Positions 13,321 to 15,805 of a stretch of DNA of 15,805 nucleotides are shown in pieces. Source of the DNA: Geobacter sp. (lineage in GTDB: Bacteria > Desulfobacterota > Desulfuromonadia > Geobacterales > Geobacteraceae). Position 1 is the stretch's first letter. Each line of letters begins with the position of its first letter. The DNA lies in assembly GCA_003857395.1 (NCBI GenBank), contig RPRC01000158.1, positions 1 to 15,805 of the forward strand. Reading direction: 5' to 3'. A program made the position numbers and the translations under genes. The notes under the pieces were generated by a model. That model did no database searches. It saw only the letters and a list, made by a program, of their open reading frames with translations, and was not told the DNA's origin.

Positions 13321-14232
13321 ATGAACATCGGACCTACCGATTTATTAAATTCTTTTCTTAGTGTCTGTCAAACTGGTCAAACCAATCTTTTGAAACCTGC
13401 ACTTGGTCTGTTGGGTATCCTTTCCATACTAACTATAACCTGGCATGCGCTGATGTGGTCATTTGACGAAAGCGGCAATGCGCTGAAAGAGTTCCTTCGG
13501 AAGGTTATTTTCATTGGTGCTTTCATCTTCATAGTTCAATCGTTTCCATGGCTCGTGAAGTGTGTAATAAGCGGTTTCACCTGGGTTGGGAATACAGCGG
13601 GAAATTCTTCCGGTGCTTCTATTGTTAATGATCCAACTGAAATAATGAAGCAAGGGGTTAGAGTATGTGCAAATCTTGTCGTTGAAATTACAAATTCAAA
13701 TTCTATATCGGCATTAGGCCATCTAATTGTTAGTTTCGGAGAGTTTCTTGCCATCATACTTTGTTTTGTAATTATTGCTGTTCAAGTTTTTCTTGTGAAT
13801 GTGGAATTAGGTATCATCACGACCCTCGGGCTGATACTCATCCCTTTTGGAATATGGAAACCGACTTCATTTATAGCAGAAAAGGTGTTTGGGGCCATAA
13901 TTTCATTCGGCGTCAAACTGATGGTCTTATCGTTTATTCTTGCTGTCGCATATCCTTTTCTAAAATTACTTGCACTTCCTCCCGAACCAAGTTTACTTGA
14001 TTTTGTCAATACGTTTGCCGGTGCAGCAATGCTTGCCTTCCTTTCATTTCACGCCCCCGGTATGGCCGCAGGTCTAATTTCCGGTTCTCCATCCCTTTCC
14101 GCTCAAAATGTCAGTTCTGGTGCATCACGGGTCTATACATCCATCCGGCAAATCGCAACCGCCAAAGCGGGAGGTCCTGTCAGTGCAGGTGTTGCAGCAA
14201 CTCGTGCTGCTGCAAGGGGTGGAAAAACTTAG
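13321..14232 (+). CDS. trbL: TrbL/VirB6-like polytopic channel protein (short)
   Basis: Protein of 303 residues; ATG at 13321 behind AGGGGAG. At least five hydrophobic helices are visible, including LGLLGILSILTITWHALMWS, VIFIGAFIFIVQSFPWLV, FLAIILCFVIIAVQVFLVNV, VELGIITTLGLILIPFGIW, and VFGAIISFGVKLMVLSFILA. The tail region (AMLAFLSFHAPGMAAGLISG, SPSLSAQNVSSGA) is typical of TrbL. It forms the inner-membrane core of the mating channel and is the usual target of entry exclusion. RP4 TrbL is longer (over 500 residues); here the long hydrophilic C-terminal domain is short, ending AATRAAARGGKT. The coding region is AT-richer than trbE. It is followed by a strong AAGGAGGT site and another small membrane gene. 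Confidence 0.85.
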   Translation: MNIGPTDLLNSFLSVCQTGQTNLLKPALGLLGILSILTITWHALMWSFDESGNALKEFLRKVIFIGAFIFIVQSFPWLVKCVISGFTWVGNTAGNSSGASIVNDPTEIMKQGVRVCANLVVEITNSNSISALGHLIVSFGEFLAIILCFVIIAVQVFLVNVELGIITTLGLILIPFGIWKPTSFIAEKVFGAIISFGVKLMVLSFILAVAYPFLKLLALPPEPSLLDFVNTFAGAAMLAFLSFHAPGMAAGLISGSPSLSAQNVSSGASRVYTSIRQIATAKAGGPVSAGVAATRAAARGGKT

Positions 14233-14248
14233 AAGGAGGTTTGATTCT

Positions 14249-14497
14249 ATGGCTATCGAATGGCACGAGGCATCAACTAAATTCAAGATTGCCTGGTTAT
14301 CCTGTCTGATCGGCGCACCAGTGCTTTCGGTGATTATATGGCGTCTCCAGATCCCCTATGTCGAGATATATCTGATCATTATTGCGATAGCGGCCTGGAC
14401 TGCGGCGATCTTGTACAGAAGACGAAAAAAAACAGGTTCGTCAGCTAAATATGTGCAAACACATCGGTTCGGGCAGTTTTCCAAGTGTATGATATAG
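14249..14497 (+). CDS. Small two-helix membrane protein, 3' end replaced by ISL3-type element
   Basis: ATG at 14249 behind a perfect AAGGAGGT, 16 bases after trbL. It starts MAIEWHEASTKFKIAWLSCL and has two hydrophobic helices, WLSCLIGAPVLSVIIWRL and IYLIIIAIAAWTAAILY, then a basic RRRKK. The open frame runs 82 codons, but from about residue 62 on it lies inside the insertion element, so the last 20 residues are not original. The native protein may have been longer or may have ended close to RRRKK. In other trb operons trbF follows trbL, but this protein does not look like TrbF (a single helix followed by a large periplasmic domain). I do not recognise a family. It is most likely an inner-membrane part of the channel, by context only. 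Confidence 0.6.
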   Translation: MAIEWHEASTKFKIAWLSCLIGAPVLSVIIWRLQIPYVEIYLIIIAIAAWTAAILYRRRKKTGSSAKYVQTHRFGQFSKCMI

Positions 14498-15805
14498 CGC
14501 TACTTTTAAGCATTCAGGAGATTTGAAACCATACGCTTTTCTGATAGTCAGTTTCGCTTTGAGGTTTAGGCCCTCTACCGCTCCGCTGGAAAGCAGTCCT
14601 TTTGCCTTGAACCAGTTCATGATCAGCGGCTTGTGATTCCGGAGCATGTTGGCCACCTTCTGCATCGGTTCAAGATTTGTCTGAAGAGCTCGTGTTATCC
14701 AGTTGTCGAGAAATTTTTCTGCCGCAGCCGGATACTTGTATTCCCAGAACTGCTGAAAGTCTTCTCTCAAGAGATATCCCTTGATCGAGGAGATGTTCAG
14801 CTTCAGCAGTTCGCCAAGCCGGGTAGTCTGTTTCTCGTTGAGGTTCTCTGGTCTCTTTAGCAGCAGCCAGCGTCCTTTAAGGAGAACATTTTCCTGTTTC
14901 TCCGCTTTGAAGAGTTTGACCTCACCCCGGCGAATCTGGTCAATCGCTTCATTGAACTTCTTCATAATATGAAAGCGATCAAGGATATTCAAGGCATTTG
15001 GAGCCTTTTTCCTGATTACTTTGAGGTATGGAACCCACATATCGCTACAAACGAATTTGAGATTTAAGCTGCGCTCTTTGCCAAATTCATGAAAGAAACG
15101 GAGCAGTGTTTTGGTTTTGCGCTCCATGCCACACCAGAGTAGCCGTCTGGTTCCTGCATTCAACTGGTAAACCATGGTCAGGTACTTGTGTCCTGTGAAC
15201 ACCTTGATTTCATCAACCCCGATCTCGGTAATGTTATCAAGAGTCCTGTTGGCAAGGCCATATTCGACCACATGTTGAACTGCCCGGTAAACGCTCTCCC
15301 AACTGGTCTTGAAGACGTCAGCAGTCTCTTTCCATGACAGCCGCCTTGCCCAGCGGGCCAGATAGACCTTGTAGCTGGTGGTCATTTGTTCTTTACCATA
15401 GGCCCACGGCAGATACTCGACCTTGACGCCGTGTTCCGGGCAGGCAACCCGACGAGGCGAATAGTGGAAGAAAACCTTGTATGCCCAGATCGGGACGTAT
15501 TCAAAATAACGGGCTGGTTGCGTATCTCGCTTCTTGCAGCGTCTGCCGCACTCGGGACATTCAGGCCTTGAATTCGCCCGAGCTTTTATCTCTACAACCA
15601 GTGCTTCGGAGCCGTTGATTACCTGAAATGTAACTGCTCCAAACACGAATGACTTGAAACGTTCGAGACGATTCAGTACAGTCTTGATAAGCATTGTCTT
15701 CCCTCTTGCTGGTTTGATGGTTTCTCGCAAAAACAATCTTACCCTGCAATGGAAGGCAATGCCCTTATTTTAAACCAACGTTAATTCAGATTCAGCGCAA
15801 GAGGC
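14435..15805 (-). mobile_element. ISL3-type insertion sequence running to the window end
   Basis: A complete ISL3-type transposase frame occupies 14441-15694. A candidate left end starts GGTTCGTCAGCTAAAT at 14435. The last bases of the window, reverse complemented, read GCCTCTTGCGCTGAAT, matching the left end at 10 of 16 positions, so the right end may fall at or within a base or two of 15805. That would give about 1.37 kb. The match is imperfect and no target duplication can be tested, so both ends are provisional. It cuts the gene after trbL and separates this block from any downstream trb genes (trbF, trbG, trbI). Confidence 0.6.
14441..15694 (-). CDS. ISL3-family transposase
   Basis: The ATG at 15694 (417 residues, MLIKTVLNRLERFKSFVFGA) is chosen over an upstream in-frame ATG at 15736 because GAGGGAAG lies 6 bases before it. 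The N-terminal zinc finger (CPECGRRCKKRD with a later ACPEHG) is standard for ISL3. The HTH region (WARRLSWKETADVFKTSWES) follows. The DDE catalytic residues are the Asp in EIGVDEIKVFTGHKYL, the Asp in VCSDMWVPYLK and the Glu in SSGAVEGLNLKAKLTIRKAYGF; LDRFHIMKKFNEAIDQIRR is the conserved middle motif. The C-terminus LPEPMCLHIFS resembles the family's usual ending. No frameshift is visible, so it may be functional. Confidence 0.95.
   Translation of the reverse strand: MLIKTVLNRLERFKSFVFGAVTFQVINGSEALVVEIKARANSRPECPECGRRCKKRDTQPARYFEYVPIWAYKVFFHYSPRRVACPEHGVKVEYLPWAYGKEQMTTSYKVYLARWARRLSWKETADVFKTSWESVYRAVQHVVEYGLANRTLDNITEIGVDEIKVFTGHKYLTMVYQLNAGTRRLLWCGMERKTKTLLRFFHEFGKERSLNLKFVCSDMWVPYLKVIRKKAPNALNILDRFHIMKKFNEAIDQIRRGEVKLFKAEKQENVLLKGRWLLLKRPENLNEKQTTRLGELLKLNISSIKGYLLREDFQQFWEYKYPAAAEKFLDNWITRALQTNLEPMQKVANMLRNHKPLIMNWFKAKGLLSSGAVEGLNLKAKLTIRKAYGFKSPECLKVALYHTLGKLPEPMCLHIFS

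Noticed and set aside
14249..14497. TrbF/VirB8 annotation for the gene after trbL
   Set aside because: Two closely spaced helices near the N-terminus do not match the single helix plus periplasmic domain of TrbF; the end is lost to the insertion.

Overview
The window looks like an accessory region from a Gram-negative bacterium: a P-type (Trb) conjugation locus next to a block of defence-like and unassigned cargo. The trb proteins, the IS1182- and ISL3-type transposases and the moderate base composition suggest a proteobacterium, possibly of the Geobacter/Desulfuromonas kind. That placement is an impression from protein style, not a demonstrated assignment. No relaxase, integrase, chromosomal core gene, rRNA or tRNA is visible, so plasmid and integrative element cannot be told apart.

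Left part (1-8263, mostly minus strand). The window opens inside a HigA-type antitoxin (plus strand, 5' end missing). Two AT-rich minus-strand genes follow: an exported protein of unknown function (465-1361) and a small protein resembling the EVE/PUA-like fold with a WWCNQG motif (1423-1866). A tetratricopeptide-like repeat gene with a small N-terminal domain (3754-5454) has been split by an intact-looking IS1182-type element (2103-3778). The element lies between two CTAG copies, and joining the flanks restores the reading frame into the last repeat (2029-2102). After a 331-base gap comes an AT-rich two-gene unit: a DUF262 protein (6712-7782) followed 2 bases later by a protein with an RxxxxH HEPN-ribonuclease motif (5786-6709). 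This pair is the best candidate for an undescribed defence or toxin-antitoxin-like system. A Xre/CI-like repressor (7847-8263) lies just upstream of it.

Control region (8264-8402) and right part (8403-14434, plus strand). The repressor is divergent from a winged-helix protein (8403-9014). The gap between them holds a sigma70-like promoter and two inverted repeats. Downstream of the winged-helix gene, three palindromes sit exactly 32 bp apart, ahead of a trb operon: trbC (pilin), trbD, trbE (ATPase), trbJ, a TrbK-like lipoprotein, trbL, and a two-helix membrane protein cut by an ISL3-type element that runs to the window end. The 3' end of trbJ and the 3' end of the lipoprotein gene are an 80-bp direct repeat (75/80 identical by eye). 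The two proteins therefore end in nearly the same roughly 25-residue peptide, which is notable because TrbJ and TrbK are the proteins tied to entry exclusion in RP4-type systems.

How the parts work together (inference): the repressor and winged-helix protein would control conjugation, the trb genes would build the mating channel, and the left cargo would protect the host or stabilise the element. Both insertion sequences have damaged resident genes: the repeat gene and the end of the visible trb operon.
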